Below, in pieces: positions 25,882 through 36,200 of a stretch of DNA of 64,000 nucleotides. Origin of the DNA: Saprospiraceae bacterium (GTDB taxonomy: Bacteria; Bacteroidota; Bacteroidia; Chitinophagales; Saprospiraceae); contig JANQQI010000011.1 in NCBI GenBank assembly GCA_028285085.1, positions 62,001-126,000 on the forward strand, in the 5' to 3' direction. A program made the position numbers and the translations under genes. Position 1 is the stretch's first letter, and each line of letters begins with the position of its first letter. The notes below the pieces were generated by a model. The model was not told the origin of the DNA, searched no databases, and worked only from the letters and a program-made list of their open reading frames with translations.

Positions 25882-26787
25882 ATGAGTGATTTGTCTAACC
25901 AACCCTTATCAAAGATGACTATCGAACAATGGCGCCAAGCCGGCGATTTTTTTACTTATCGTGGGCACCAGATTTTCTTTCGAGATAGTGGCGGAGAGCA
26001 AGAAGTGTTGTTGCTCTTGCATGGTTTCCCAACGGCTTCCTGGGATTGGTGGAAGGTGTGGGATGGCCTGACTCAGCGGTTTCGCGTCTTAGCGCCAGAC
26101 TTCATTGGATTTGGTTATTCCGATAAGCCGCGGCCTTACCCGTACAGTATTTTTGACCAAGCGGATTTGATTGAAACCTTTTTGCGGGAAAAAGGCATCA
26201 CAAAGTGTCATCTATGGTCACATGACTACGGGGACACGGTGGCTCAAGAGCTGCTCGCTCGGCAGAATGAAGGACGAAGCTCAGCGCAATTCCAATCTTT
26301 GGCTCTGCTCAACGGGGGCTTATTTCCGGGGGTGTATCACCCGCGCTTGATTCAAAAACTATTGATGAGCCCCATTGGGTTTTTGCTGTCTCCGCTGCTC
26401 AGCAAAGCCCGACTACGGAACAACTTTTTAGCGATTTTTGGCCCGCAGACCCCGCCTTCGGCGGCCGAAATCGACGCTTTTTGGGCGCTGATCACCGCAA
26501 AAAAGGGGCACTTGATTGCTCATCGACTCATTCGTTATATGGGGGAGAGGCAGCGCCACCATGCGCGTTGGACGGCAGCTTTGCGAGAAGCCCAAATTCC
26601 TCGACGGCTCATTGATGGGGGCTTCGATCCGATCTCCGGGGCGCATATGGCGCAACGTTACCGAGAGCTGATCCCAGATCCTGATGTGGTGATTTTAGAC
26701 CACATTGGTCATTATCCGCAAGTTGAGGCGCCCGAGCAAGTGCTGGATCATTATCTTCAGTTTTACCAACAGCATTTTGGCACATAA
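25882..26787 (+). CDS. Alpha/beta hydrolase, haloalkane dehalogenase/epoxide hydrolase type
   Basis: About 301 residues, or 290 if ATG 25915 is used. The motifs are LLLLHGFPTASWDWW (oxyanion region), LWSHDYGDTVAQE with an Asp in the nucleophile position as in haloalkane dehalogenases and epoxide hydrolases, DGGFDPISG (acid) and HIGHYPQVEAP (catalytic His). It should cleave small organic esters, epoxides or halides; the substrate cannot be told from sequence. It is cytoplasmic, with no signal peptide, and is transcribed alone. Confidence 0.8.
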   Translation: MSDLSNQPLSKMTIEQWRQAGDFFTYRGHQIFFRDSGGEQEVLLLLHGFPTASWDWWKVWDGLTQRFRVLAPDFIGFGYSDKPRPYPYSIFDQADLIETFLREKGITKCHLWSHDYGDTVAQELLARQNEGRSSAQFQSLALLNGGLFPGVYHPRLIQKLLMSPIGFLLSPLLSKARLRNNFLAIFGPQTPPSAAEIDAFWALITAKKGHLIAHRLIRYMGERQRHHARWTAALREAQIPRRLIDGGFDPISGAHMAQRYRELIPDPDVVILDHIGHYPQVEAPEQVLDHYLQFYQQHFGT

Positions 26788-26789
26788 AA

Positions 26790-26814
26790 AAGGTTATCTC
26801 AGCGAGATAACCTT
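26790..26814 (-). terminator. Hairpin terminator for the outer-membrane gene
   Basis: AAGGTTATCTC and GAGATAACCTT form an 11-bp perfect stem with an AGC loop. The U-tract is on the minus strand (TTTTTT after the stem), so it best serves the minus-strand gene ending at 26924. It lies 3 nt after the plus-strand hydrolase stop codon and may end both transcripts. Confidence 0.7.
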
Positions 26815-26923
26815 AACAAGAAGATAGTTTGCAAATTCAAGAACTATTTCATAGCTCGAGGTGGTACTTTATGATTAAGTCCCAGATGATAAATAATGGT
26901 GTTATGCTTTGATTATAAAATGT

Positions 26924-27754
26924 TTAGTTCTTTCTAATGCTACCTCCACTTCGGCTACTGCCGCCACGGCGATAACTAGGTCGTCCTCGGGTTCTACCGC
27001 GTCGTCGACGTCGGAAACGGCGGTCGTCATCATCCACTTCAGTGCGGCAAGTCAAGAGGCAACGAACACCAACGTTGAAGTTGAGGGTGTGCACTGGTCC
27101 CGTTACGAAGCTGACATCATCGTCAACAAAGCCTGCTTCCAGATCGGCGAAAGTACTGCCTGAACCATAACTGTGCGTGATGCCTAAATCTAGGGCAATC
27201 AGACGATTAAGGCGGATCAGTACACCGGCGCCGTGAGTGAAAACGAAGGAAACATCACCATCTAGGGGCTCCACGGTATTGCGTTTGAAGTCTCGATGGT
27301 ATTCATCCAGCCGAATGTGCTCCTGTACAGAAGTAGCGCGTATGCCGCCCGCCAATTCATAATAGCCTTTTACACGCGGTGCTAATTGATGGTTATAACG
27401 GCCTACCACTTCTAAGTCGAATAATGAATTATAGAAGGTGCGTCGAGCACCAGCTCCGGTTGGCTGTGTCAAAATAACCCTATCTCGTATACCTCGGGTC
27501 AGGCCGGCACCCATGCGGCCACCGATTTCCCATTGTGCAATAGGATTATTTGGTGTGAGGTTATAAAAAACATTGAAATTGCCACCGTAGGCTATTCGAA
27601 AGCCCAGAGCCTGTGTTTCATCGACGGGAATAAAGGTTGAAAATTGTGCCCCGAGGGTGAGACGTCTGTTGCAGTCGTAGAACCTTTCATCATCTTGTGC
27701 AGTACCAAATAGTGGCAGGCAGAGGCTAAGGAGAATGACATATGCTGTTTTCAT
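26924..27754 (-). CDS. Outer-membrane beta-barrel protein
   Basis: A 276-residue protein with a signal peptide (YVILLSLCLPLFGTA). The mature part alternates amphipathic strands (RLTLGAQFSTFIPVDE, GFRIAYGGNFNVFYN, VGRYNHQLAPRVKGYYELAG, ALDLGITHSYGSGS) consistent with an eight-stranded barrel. The last ~35 residues are unusually Arg/Gly/Ser-rich (repeated RRRRR and RGG/SGG), an odd tail for a barrel that could bind nucleic acid, cell wall or a partner. It is transcribed alone. Confidence 0.65.
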   Translation of the reverse strand: MKTAYVILLSLCLPLFGTAQDDERFYDCNRRLTLGAQFSTFIPVDETQALGFRIAYGGNFNVFYNLTPNNPIAQWEIGGRMGAGLTRGIRDRVILTQPTGAGARRTFYNSLFDLEVVGRYNHQLAPRVKGYYELAGGIRATSVQEHIRLDEYHRDFKRNTVEPLDGDVSFVFTHGAGVLIRLNRLIALDLGITHSYGSGSTFADLEAGFVDDDVSFVTGPVHTLNFNVGVRCLLTCRTEVDDDDRRFRRRRRGRTRGRPSYRRGGSSRSGGSIRKN

Positions 27755-28026
27755 AAATAGACGATTATAATTGAGGTGGATGTTGTCTATTTATAGGAGG
27801 AAAAGGGAGGGGAACGGAATTTTTTTTGTGAGAAATATTGGATAATTGATTTTTAGGGTTTTGAGGAGGTGAGTAATAAATATTGAATATTTAATGATGA
27901 ATAAAGAATAATGATTCGAATAATGCTTTTTCTACCCTCTAGTTTGAGACGAAATCTATAACCTTTTTAAAAAAATACCGTTTCAATTCCTGACGAATTT
28001 GTGAAACACGTCCCATCAAAATGCTG

Positions 28027-28034
28027 TATATTTG
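28027..28034 (+). promoter_or_regulatory. Bacteroidota -7 element TATATTTG before lepA
   Basis: Matches TAnnTTTG. It ends 6 nt before the lepA ATG (28041), so the transcript would be leaderless or nearly so. TTTG at 27998-28001 is a candidate -33 box but the spacing is long. Confidence 0.45.
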
Positions 28035-28040
28035 CGACCT

Positions 28041-29840
28041 ATGAAAAATATTCGAAACTTTTGTGTAATCGCGCACATTGATCATGGTAAGAGTACGTTG
28101 TCGGATCGTTTGTTGGAATTTACCAAAACGATCTCTGAGCGGGAAATGCAGGATCAGGCGCTGGATGATATGGACCTGGAGCGAGAGCGCGGGATTACCA
28201 TTAAAAGTCATGCTATTCAAATGTATTATCAGCATTCGGATGGTGAAAAGTATACTTTTAATCTTATCGATACCCCGGGCCACGTGGATTTCTCCTACGA
28301 GGTGTCCCGCTCGATTGCGGCTTGTGAAGGGGCGCTGCTATTGGTAGATGCTTCACAAGGCATTCAGGCACAAACCATTTCCAATCTTTATTTGGCCATT
28401 GATCACGATCTGGAAATTATCCCGATTCTGAACAAGGTGGATATGGAAAGTGCCATGGTCGAGGAAGTGTCTGACCAAGTCATTGATCTGATTGGTTGTG
28501 AGAAAGAAGAAATTCTTTTGGCTAGTGGAAAGACTGGTCAGGGGGTTGAAGATATTTTGGCGGCAATCGTGGATCGTATTCCGGCACCTGAAGGTGACCC
28601 GGAAGCACCTCTACAAGCCTTGATTTTTGACTCGGTATTTAATCCTTACCGTGGAGTGATTGCATACTTCCGAATCCTCAATGGTACCCTGAATAAAGGA
28701 GACAAAGTCCGTTTCGTCAATACTGGTAAAGATTACGATGCCGATGAAATCGGTATTCTCCAGCTTAACCAAGTGCCCAAAAAGCAGCTCAGTGCGGGGA
28801 ATGTAGGTTATATCATCACGGGGATTAAGATATCCAAAGAGATTAAAGTGGGGGATACCATTACTCTAGTGAGCAATCCTTGTGCGGAAGCGATTAAAGG
28901 ATTTGAGGATGTCAAACCGATGGTATTTGCTGGTATCTTCCCGATCGATAATGATGATTTCGAAGACTTACGGGATAGTCTCGAAAAGCTACAGCTCAAT
29001 GACGCCTCTCTGGTTTTTGAACCAGAATCTTCTGTAGCCTTAGGTTTTGGTTTCCGCTGTGGATTCCTGGGGATGCTTCACTTGGAAATCATTCAGGAGC
29101 GGCTCTCGCGTGAGTTTGATATGGATGTGATTACGACGGTGCCAAACGTTACCTATTACGCTAAGACAAATAAGAAAGATAGTGAGAAGTTTTTGGTTAA
29201 AACACCAAACGACTTGCCCGATCCGTCTATCCTCGATTTTGTGGAAGAACCTTATATCATTTCGCAAATCATTACCAAGCCGGACTATATCGGGGCGATC
29301 ATGAAGCTTTGTCTAGAGAAACGTGGGACACTTACGAAGCAAATTTATCTAACGCAGACTCGTATCGAGCTGACCTTCGAAATGCCGTTGGCGGAGATTG
29401 TATTTGATTTCTACGATAAATTAAAATCATTGTCGAGAGGGTATGCCTCTTTCGATTATGCGCCAATCGATTATCGCCAGTCTGATCTCGTGAAGCTGGA
29501 TATCAAGCTCAACGGCGATAATGTGGATGCACTATCGGCTTTGGTTCACCGCACCAAAGCGGAGGCCTTCGGCCGAAAAATCTGTAAGCGCTTGCGGGAA
29601 TTGCTCCCTCGCCAGCAGTTTAAGATTGCCATTCAGGCGGCCATCGGTGCTAAAGTGATTGCTCGGGAGACCATTTCTGCTCTCCGTAAAGATGTGACCG
29701 CTAAATGTTATGGTGGTGATATCACACGGAAGCGTAAGCTGCTGGAGAAGCAGAAAAAAGGGAAGAAGCGGATGCGCCAGATTGGAAACGTGGAAGTTCC
29801 GCAAAAAGCCTTCCTTGAGGTTCTCAAATTGGACGAATAG
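28041..29840 (+). CDS. lepA: Elongation factor 4 (LepA), ribosomal back-translocase GTPase
   Basis: About 599 residues from ATG 28041; the upstream TTG (28032) is less likely. The G domain has [22 protein letters not shown] and NKVDM. Domain II, domain III and the EF4-specific C-terminal domain follow, ending [12 protein letters not shown], and the length is normal for LepA. It acts on the ribosome during translation, aiding 30S assembly and back-translocation. A strong terminator follows. The gene stands alone. Confidence 0.97.
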   Translation: MKNIRNFCVIAHIDHGKSTLSDRLLEFTKTISEREMQDQALDDMDLERERGITIKSHAIQMYYQHSDGEKYTFNLIDTPGHVDFSYEVSRSIAACEGALLLVDASQGIQAQTISNLYLAIDHDLEIIPILNKVDMESAMVEEVSDQVIDLIGCEKEEILLASGKTGQGVEDILAAIVDRIPAPEGDPEAPLQALIFDSVFNPYRGVIAYFRILNGTLNKGDKVRFVNTGKDYDADEIGILQLNQVPKKQLSAGNVGYIITGIKISKEIKVGDTITLVSNPCAEAIKGFEDVKPMVFAGIFPIDNDDFEDLRDSLEKLQLNDASLVFEPESSVALGFGFRCGFLGMLHLEIIQERLSREFDMDVITTVPNVTYYAKTNKKDSEKFLVKTPNDLPDPSILDFVEEPYIISQIITKPDYIGAIMKLCLEKRGTLTKQIYLTQTRIELTFEMPLAEIVFDFYDKLKSLSRGYASFDYAPIDYRQSDLVKLDIKLNGDNVDALSALVHRTKAEAFGRKICKRLRELLPRQQFKIAIQAAIGAKVIARETISALRKDVTAKCYGGDITRKRKLLEKQKKGKKRMRQIGNVEVPQKAFLEVLKLDE

Positions 29841-29859
29841 TGACTGTTTTATAAAAACA

Positions 29860-29887
29860 AAAAGCCTCGCCGTTTGGCGGGGCTTTT
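29860..29887. terminator. Bidirectional hairpin terminator between lepA and the DUF1501 gene
   Basis: AAAAGCC-T-CGCC pairs with GGCG-G-GGCTTTT around GTTT. Runs of T follow on both strands, so it can end lepA (+) and the converging DUF1501 gene (-). Confidence 0.8.
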
Positions 29888-29913
29888 TGCATTTTAGAGG
29901 GATACTCAAAATT

Positions 29914-31548
29914 TTACCACTTGATCCGCCGATTATAGGTTTTACCACCAGCATCCAACTGATAAATATATTCCCCGGGACTGAGATAGTAGGCCGTCGG
30001 TGTAAACTGAAAAGTATAACTGCCCCTTTCTCTAAACTCATTGAAGAGCACCCGGAGTTGCTGGCCAGAGGTCGACAAGATGCGCAGCCGGGCCGGACCA
30101 TCTTGCTTCATGGCATATTTAATTTCGATTGTGTTGGGTAGGTTAGACGATGGATTGTGGCCGAGTAGCGCGGCGATGGCATTATCCCCAACACTAGGGG
30201 AGCCGGGCGGTACCAAGCCGTCTATACGATCCATAGGCTGACCGATGATATGATCGACCGTCGTAGGATCCGCGCACAACCAGTCTTGAAGAACGGTAGC
30301 GTAAACCGAGCGGAAATCCGTAGTGAAGAATGGATCACCGTACATATCGACATTGACCAGATCGGGTGGCGTACCGACGAGTTCGCTGCCCAGTGTCTCT
30401 GGTCCAAAGATCATCATCGGGCTGCCGGTACCGTGATCGGTACCAAAAGAGGCATTTTCGTAGATGGTGCGTCCAAATTCAGAGAAAGTCATCGCCAGAA
30501 CGCGCTGGTGAGAACCATCCTCCTGCAGATCTTGGAAAAAAGCCGCCACGGAGCTGGCCACATTGGTCAACAACTGATCGTGGGCGCCGGCTTGATTCGA
30601 GTGCGTATCGAAGCCCCCGATGGAGACCATATAGACCTTCGTGCCGAGATTTCCTTTGATCAAACGCGCTACAATCGCCATTTCTTCGGCCAGATTATTA
30701 GCGGGGTAGGTTGCCGTGTTGCTGCCATTATTGTAGGCATTCTGAATCGTTTCAGAATAGCGGAAAGCACTATTAGCAGTTTGACGAACGAACTTTAGCT
30801 CTTGATCCCGGGCACAATTGCCGAGTTGGGTGGTATCGTACAACTGGCCGCTCTGCGCGATCTGATAAAACTCGGTAGGATTGCTGATTGCCAGGGCCAT
30901 GCTGGAATTGTCGGCGCGAAATACCAGATTGGTTTGCACGCCAATTTGTAAGGCCGGCGGTACTACGGGCGGCGCATCGAGGAAAGCCGGAAAGTTGAGA
31001 TCCATGTAACGGCCGATCCAACCTGTGCCAACGATTTCATTTGAATCAGAAGCGGAGGCCCAGATGTCGGAGGAGCGAAAATGGGAATAATTGGCGTCGG
31101 GATAGCCGACATTTTGTACAATTTTCATGCGGCCTTCTTCCCAAAAGGGCTGGAGATCGATCATGGTGTTCGGCATACCGATGTCATCATTCAGCGCCCA
31201 TAAATTGGGTTCCGCGACCGCGAGCGTTGGGCGAATATTATAGTACTCATCATTATCGCGCTGAATGATGGTGTTGAGCCCATCGTTGCCACCTTTAAGC
31301 CGGATCAAGACGAGAATGCGGTCACAATCCGAAGCATTTAAGCTGGCTAATAATGGACTGCCGGCTAATGCTTGTACCGGGGTGTTTCCAAATAATAAAG
31401 GCGCGCCAAGTGCAAAAAGCCCCGAATTCCGCAGGAAATTACGGCGCGAACGCTGGTGGTCTTGCTTATGTGCTCGTCCGTGTTCGATAGCCGAGCCATA
31501 GCGCTTTTTGACTTTTTTATGCATTGAGCCTTTATCGTGATCACACAT
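29914..31548 (-). CDS. DUF1501 (sulfatase-like) protein, Tat signal, T9SS-like tail
   Basis: A 544-residue protein. A twin-arginine motif (RRNFLRNS) precedes a hydrophobic segment, so Tat export is likely. The DUF1501 domain (~70-450) contains LVLIRLKGGNDGLNTI, VSIGGFDTHSNQAG and MTFSEFGRTIYEN, the metal-site segments of this alkaline-phosphatase-superfamily relative. The last ~70 residues (RLRILSTSGQQLRVL, GEYIYQL) look like a T9SS-type sorting domain. The DUF1501/DUF1800 pair is frequent in Planctomycetota and Bacteroidota and is thought to act at the cell envelope. It is co-transcribed with the DUF1800 gene 49 nt upstream. Confidence 0.85.
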   Translation of the reverse strand: MCDHDKGSMHKKVKKRYGSAIEHGRAHKQDHQRSRRNFLRNSGLFALGAPLLFGNTPVQALAGSPLLASLNASDCDRILVLIRLKGGNDGLNTIIQRDNDEYYNIRPTLAVAEPNLWALNDDIGMPNTMIDLQPFWEEGRMKIVQNVGYPDANYSHFRSSDIWASASDSNEIVGTGWIGRYMDLNFPAFLDAPPVVPPALQIGVQTNLVFRADNSSMALAISNPTEFYQIAQSGQLYDTTQLGNCARDQELKFVRQTANSAFRYSETIQNAYNNGSNTATYPANNLAEEMAIVARLIKGNLGTKVYMVSIGGFDTHSNQAGAHDQLLTNVASSVAAFFQDLQEDGSHQRVLAMTFSEFGRTIYENASFGTDHGTGSPMMIFGPETLGSELVGTPPDLVNVDMYGDPFFTTDFRSVYATVLQDWLCADPTTVDHIIGQPMDRIDGLVPPGSPSVGDNAIAALLGHNPSSNLPNTIEIKYAMKQDGPARLRILSTSGQQLRVLFNEFRERGSYTFQFTPTAYYLSPGEYIYQLDAGGKTYNRRIKW

Positions 31549-31597
31549 GGTATTATCGAGATTGTACGATTTTAAAATTTAAAACACTTTTCTAACT

Positions 31598-33049
31598 CTA
31601 ACTCAACTGATACTCCGGTAGGCGAGCGAGATAGTATACCAAATTCAACAATTGATAGGGGGCCTCGTCCCAGTAAAGATTCCAACTGCCATCCTCAAAA
31701 TAATTCTCCGGGATATCACCTTTAAAGGTCAAAATAGCGACCTCAACATGCTCATTATTCAGGCTAGTGCCCAAAAAATGGTTACTAACAGCCCGGACGA
31801 TAGTCTCTGGATCGTTAGAGGTATTGGTAAGGTTGATGGTCAGGCTAAGTAGTTTATCCCGAGCGGTTTCTCCAAAATAATCGAATAAGAGGATACCGGT
31901 GAATGCCCAACGGAAAGCCAACGTATTTTCATTGATCCAATCGTGGTGACCCGGCCAGCCCGCTACATCTACCGGATCGAGAATCTCTTGCCCCAGCTCT
32001 CTGCAAACGTAGGATAAATAGCTCGTGGTGTCCTCGTTGAAATCTGCTGGGTAATTAAGATTAAGCGGTCGCATCAGAGTCGTAAAGACTTCAATGGGGC
32101 TTTTGATATGATTAGCAAAGCTATTTTGATCAAAGAAATGTTCGCTTTTGAAAAGCTGGCGCAAGACCGGAGCGATCTCCCAATTGTTACTCTGAAAGGT
32201 TGTAGCCAATTCTGCGATAATCGCTGCATCCGGCTCAGCGTAGACGAAATGGCGATAGATTTTTTGACAGATATATTCTGCCGTTTGCTGCGCCCGCAAG
32301 GTGAAAATCAATTCATGTACGTCGTCGTAATCCCAATTACCGGTTTGGCCAAAAATGGTTTTAGGGCCATCATCGTGTAGGGCAGGATCAAAATAGACAG
32401 GTAAGCACATAAAATTGTCACACCGCCACCCCGTCAGTGCTCTGGCCACTTCTACGATATCATCCTGAGTATAGCCATTACTCTCGCCCATCGTGAATAA
32501 TTCCATCAACTCCCGTGCGTAATTCTCGTTGGGCTGTGAGGCAATATTCTGATTACCGTTGAGATAAGTGAGCATGGCTGGTGTTCGCCCGATACGCTCC
32601 ACAAAAGTGCGGAAATTCCCCAGCGCATACTGGTGCAAAAGGGAATAATAGGTCCATAAGTAGTTGTTACAGCTGTAGACTTGCAGCTCCGTAACGAAAT
32701 GGTTGTGCCAAAAGAAAGCTAGTTTACTGCGCAAGCCCTCCGAAATCATATCTACGATCCAACGGTGACGGACTTCCTGCCGATGCTCCTCCATTAGATT
32801 GAAATCACCAGCGTAGTCAAGCGCAGTGTAATTGGCCCAAGGTGGAGGCGTGGGGAGAGGTTGAGCCACCGCCGCATCAATCAATTGGTCTACTAATTGT
32901 GACGGACTGAGGCTGAGGGCTGCTTGGATATCGTTGTAACTGGCACCTGATCCCAAGCGGCGATACAAATGAGCAATTCGCTGGGCGTCCCATGGCTGAT
33001 CGGCGGAGGGAATGTAAGGTGCGAGAGAACTAACGGCGCAATTTTGCAA
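31598..33049 (-). CDS. DUF1800 protein
   Basis: A 483-residue protein covering the whole DUF1800 family: IAHLYRRLGSGASYNDI at the start, ENYARELMELFTMGE and IFGQTGNWDYDDV in the middle, and HIKSPIEVFTTLMRPLN and GWPGHHDWINENT near the end. No ATG precedes it; TTG at 33049 is the likely start, with a stop further upstream in frame. It is paired with the DUF1501 gene as usual. The function is not established; the pair probably works in envelope metabolism. Confidence 0.85.
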   Translation of the reverse strand: MQNCAVSSLAPYIPSADQPWDAQRIAHLYRRLGSGASYNDIQAALSLSPSQLVDQLIDAAVAQPLPTPPPWANYTALDYAGDFNLMEEHRQEVRHRWIVDMISEGLRSKLAFFWHNHFVTELQVYSCNNYLWTYYSLLHQYALGNFRTFVERIGRTPAMLTYLNGNQNIASQPNENYARELMELFTMGESNGYTQDDIVEVARALTGWRCDNFMCLPVYFDPALHDDGPKTIFGQTGNWDYDDVHELIFTLRAQQTAEYICQKIYRHFVYAEPDAAIIAELATTFQSNNWEIAPVLRQLFKSEHFFDQNSFANHIKSPIEVFTTLMRPLNLNYPADFNEDTTSYLSYVCRELGQEILDPVDVAGWPGHHDWINENTLAFRWAFTGILLFDYFGETARDKLLSLTINLTNTSNDPETIVRAVSNHFLGTSLNNEHVEVAILTFKGDIPENYFEDGSWNLYWDEAPYQLLNLVYYLARLPEYQLS

Positions 33050-33266
33050 GGCTATATTTTTTTGATTCTTGACAAATCTTGTGTACCAGATGTTTCAGTA
33101 AGTAAAATAGAGCTTTCTGTGGTCATTTTTACCCTACTTCATCTCGGAATCAAAGGATTTGTCCAAGACGGATTTTTTCTTTGGGAAAAGTTGGATTACT
33201 CCAAAACAATATACTCAAAAATTACTATTTTTAAAATGTTTACCGTTCATCAATTTTCTCCGTGAA

Positions 33267-36200
33267 ATGAAGCGTTTGTACTATTTTATTTTCGTGTTCT
33301 TACTCTCGTCGTTTTCTCTTTCTGCACAAACGGTACTTTTAGCGGAAGACTTCAATGATTGTGCCTTACCTGCAGGTTGGGCCTCTAATGTCATTGGCTC
33401 AGGCACACCAAACTGGGCGGTGGGGATTCCCGATAATCCCAATTCGGACGGAACGACTATCGATGGATCTTGTATGCTTTGGATCGACGATGATGCAGTA
33501 GGCAATAATACGCCGGGTTACGTTTTGCAATTCATCTCACCTTTTTTTGATGGGACGCAATTCCCTGAAATAACCTTGGAACTGGACGTACACTTTCGGG
33601 CTTACGAAGTATCCGTGATGAGAATTATGGTCTTTGACGGTACCAATTATCATCTGGTACGGGAATACGGCGCAGAGGATGGTACTGGTGCCCAATTTTC
33701 GGAGTTTGAGACTTTAAAAACAGATATTAGTTTTTATGCCAGCGAGAATATGGCCATTGTCATCGAATACGATGATAACGATATCTGGGCCTGGTGGGCT
33801 GGCGTAGACAATCTGGAAGTCACCGGCCAGGGGGAGGGTGTAAATGTGCTACTCGAAGATTTTGGTGTTTGTGGCTTCCCGGACGGCTGGCAATCAGAGG
33901 TGGTGACCGGTGATGTGGACTGGCAATTTGGTTTCATCGATAATCCTAATGCAGTAAATTCGATGAATGGTACCTGCTTCGCTTATTTTGATGATGATGG
34001 TGCCGGCCAAACTGCTTCTTTTTCAACGGTTCGCTTGTATTCTCCAATCATTGATGGTAGTGCATATGCCACTTATACGCTGGATTTGGATTTAGTATTT
34101 AGAAAATATAGTGAGTTAGAAAATTTTGGAATTTACATTTCTGATGGTATCGAGGTCAAACCAGTGCAAATCTTTCTGGAAGAGTTCGGCGGGCCACAAT
34201 TCAATGAATTTGAGCATCTAACGGTCGATCTTTCAGAATATCGAGCGCAAAGTATGCAACTCATTTTCCAATACGACGACGGTGACGACTGGGGATGGTG
34301 GGTTGGAATGGATAATATTAAAGTGAAAGGAAATGGAAGTATTAATGATGTGTGTAGTAATGCAATTGAGCTTGAGGCAAATTCCGCTTGTGAAATTTTG
34401 AATAATACCACCGCCATTTTTTCGGGCGAGCAACCCACTTGCAGCGAAGATAATGTGGCCGGACTATGGTATCATTTTGTACCAGCACAGAACAGTATTT
34501 TTAAGTTTGAGACCCAGGCAGATTTCAACGATGTTGTCACTGTTTTTGCCGGTGCTTGTGATAATCTCACCGAAGTCGCCTGCACCAATCGCGACGAATT
34601 TGGATTTACGGGCGAGATGTTATACACAGAATTAGTCAGTAGCAACGATTATTTTATCCGGGTCAGCGGCCAGGATAAAACCTTCGGTCTGCCCCGCGGC
34701 AATCATTGTTTAACTGTCGAAGCGGTCGCGGCTTATCCTGAATTACCGGTCAATGACGTCTGCAGCGCCGCTATCCCGCTGACGCTTGGCAGTACTTGTA
34801 CCACCGGGAATAACCGCCATGCCAGCTTTGAGGGGCCGGCGCCCAGCCTTAATCTTAAATCAAGAGCTGACATTTGGTATACCTTCGAAGCAACCAGCGC
34901 GGCATCGTTGGAAATTCTGAGTGGCGCAGATTTCGCCGATGTGATCACGCTCTACAGTGGAAACTGTGGGAGTCTTACCGAAGTGGCCAGCGAGATTTAT
35001 GGTCAACGCCTGGAGGTAGAAAATCTCGAAATTGGTACGACCTATTATATTCAAATTGCAGCCTATTTCGCTACGCTGGAAGGCGAGGTATGTGTGGCGA
35101 TCAAAGAATCGGACCCCGACCCGGTGGATAATAACGATTGTATCTCTTCTACGACGCTGACGATCGGAAATGCCTGCTACGCTGGCGAAAATGTGGCCGC
35201 TGATTTCAGCGGTATCGCACCGAGCTGCGAAGTATTTCCTACCGCTGATGTTTGGTTTGATTTTATAGCACCCGCTTCCGGTGGCGTGCAACTGAATACT
35301 GGAGCTGACTTCGTGCATACGCTTGCGCTGTACACCGGCAGCTGCAACAATTTGGAAGAGCTGCAATGCTGGAGTAGTCCGCAACGCTGTGATGGATTTA
35401 TAGAAATGGGCGGCTTAACGCCCGGGGAAACTTACTACCTCCAGTTGGCTTCGGCGGCCAATACTTTTGGGTACATTGAAGGCAATTTCTGTCTGCAGGT
35501 ATTGGATTATAACGCTACGCCTACCTTCGAAGCCTTGACCGTATCCGTTGAGGTAAATTGCTTTGATCAAGGGCAGGCGACATTGATTATTACCCCTTCC
35601 GGGGGGCTTGGAAATTATACTTTACTCGGCGATGTTGGGGGAGAGGTTATGACGACCGGCGACGAATACTTAGTCATTGTACAAGATGAAAATGACTGTG
35701 AGATAGCGGTCAGCGGTGTTGTAGAATGTGGGGTATTACCTTGTTTATTAGACGCTGAATTAGAGGTCGCTAACATCAGCTGCCACGGTGAAACGGACGG
35801 GCAAGCCGCTGTACTTCTAGGCAATGGCGAAGGTCCCTATACTTTCCTGTGGTCAGATGGTTCGATCAGTGACAATATCAATAATTTACCGGCAGGAGAA
35901 TATACGGTGGCGGTTTCCGATGTCAACGCTTGTACCGCGAATTTAAGCTTTACGGTCAATGAGCCAGGGATCTTGGTGGCGAACACCTCGGCCGTCGGTA
36001 TTTCGGCCGGTGGCGCCACGGATGGCTCCGCCACCGCTCAACCTATTGGTGGTACGCCACCTTTCAACTATTGGTGGTCTAATAATGCGATGACGGCTAC
36101 GATTGAGGATGTCACAGCGGGCATTTATTCGGTTACAGTAACTGATGCTAATGGCTGCCAATCGATAGAAAGCGTAGTCGTGAGTGATCCATCCTGTACT

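Noticed and set aside
29532-30101. 189-codon minus-strand open frame spanning the end of lepA and the start of the DUF1501 region.
   Set aside because: It crosses a strong terminator and lies over two real genes in other frames.
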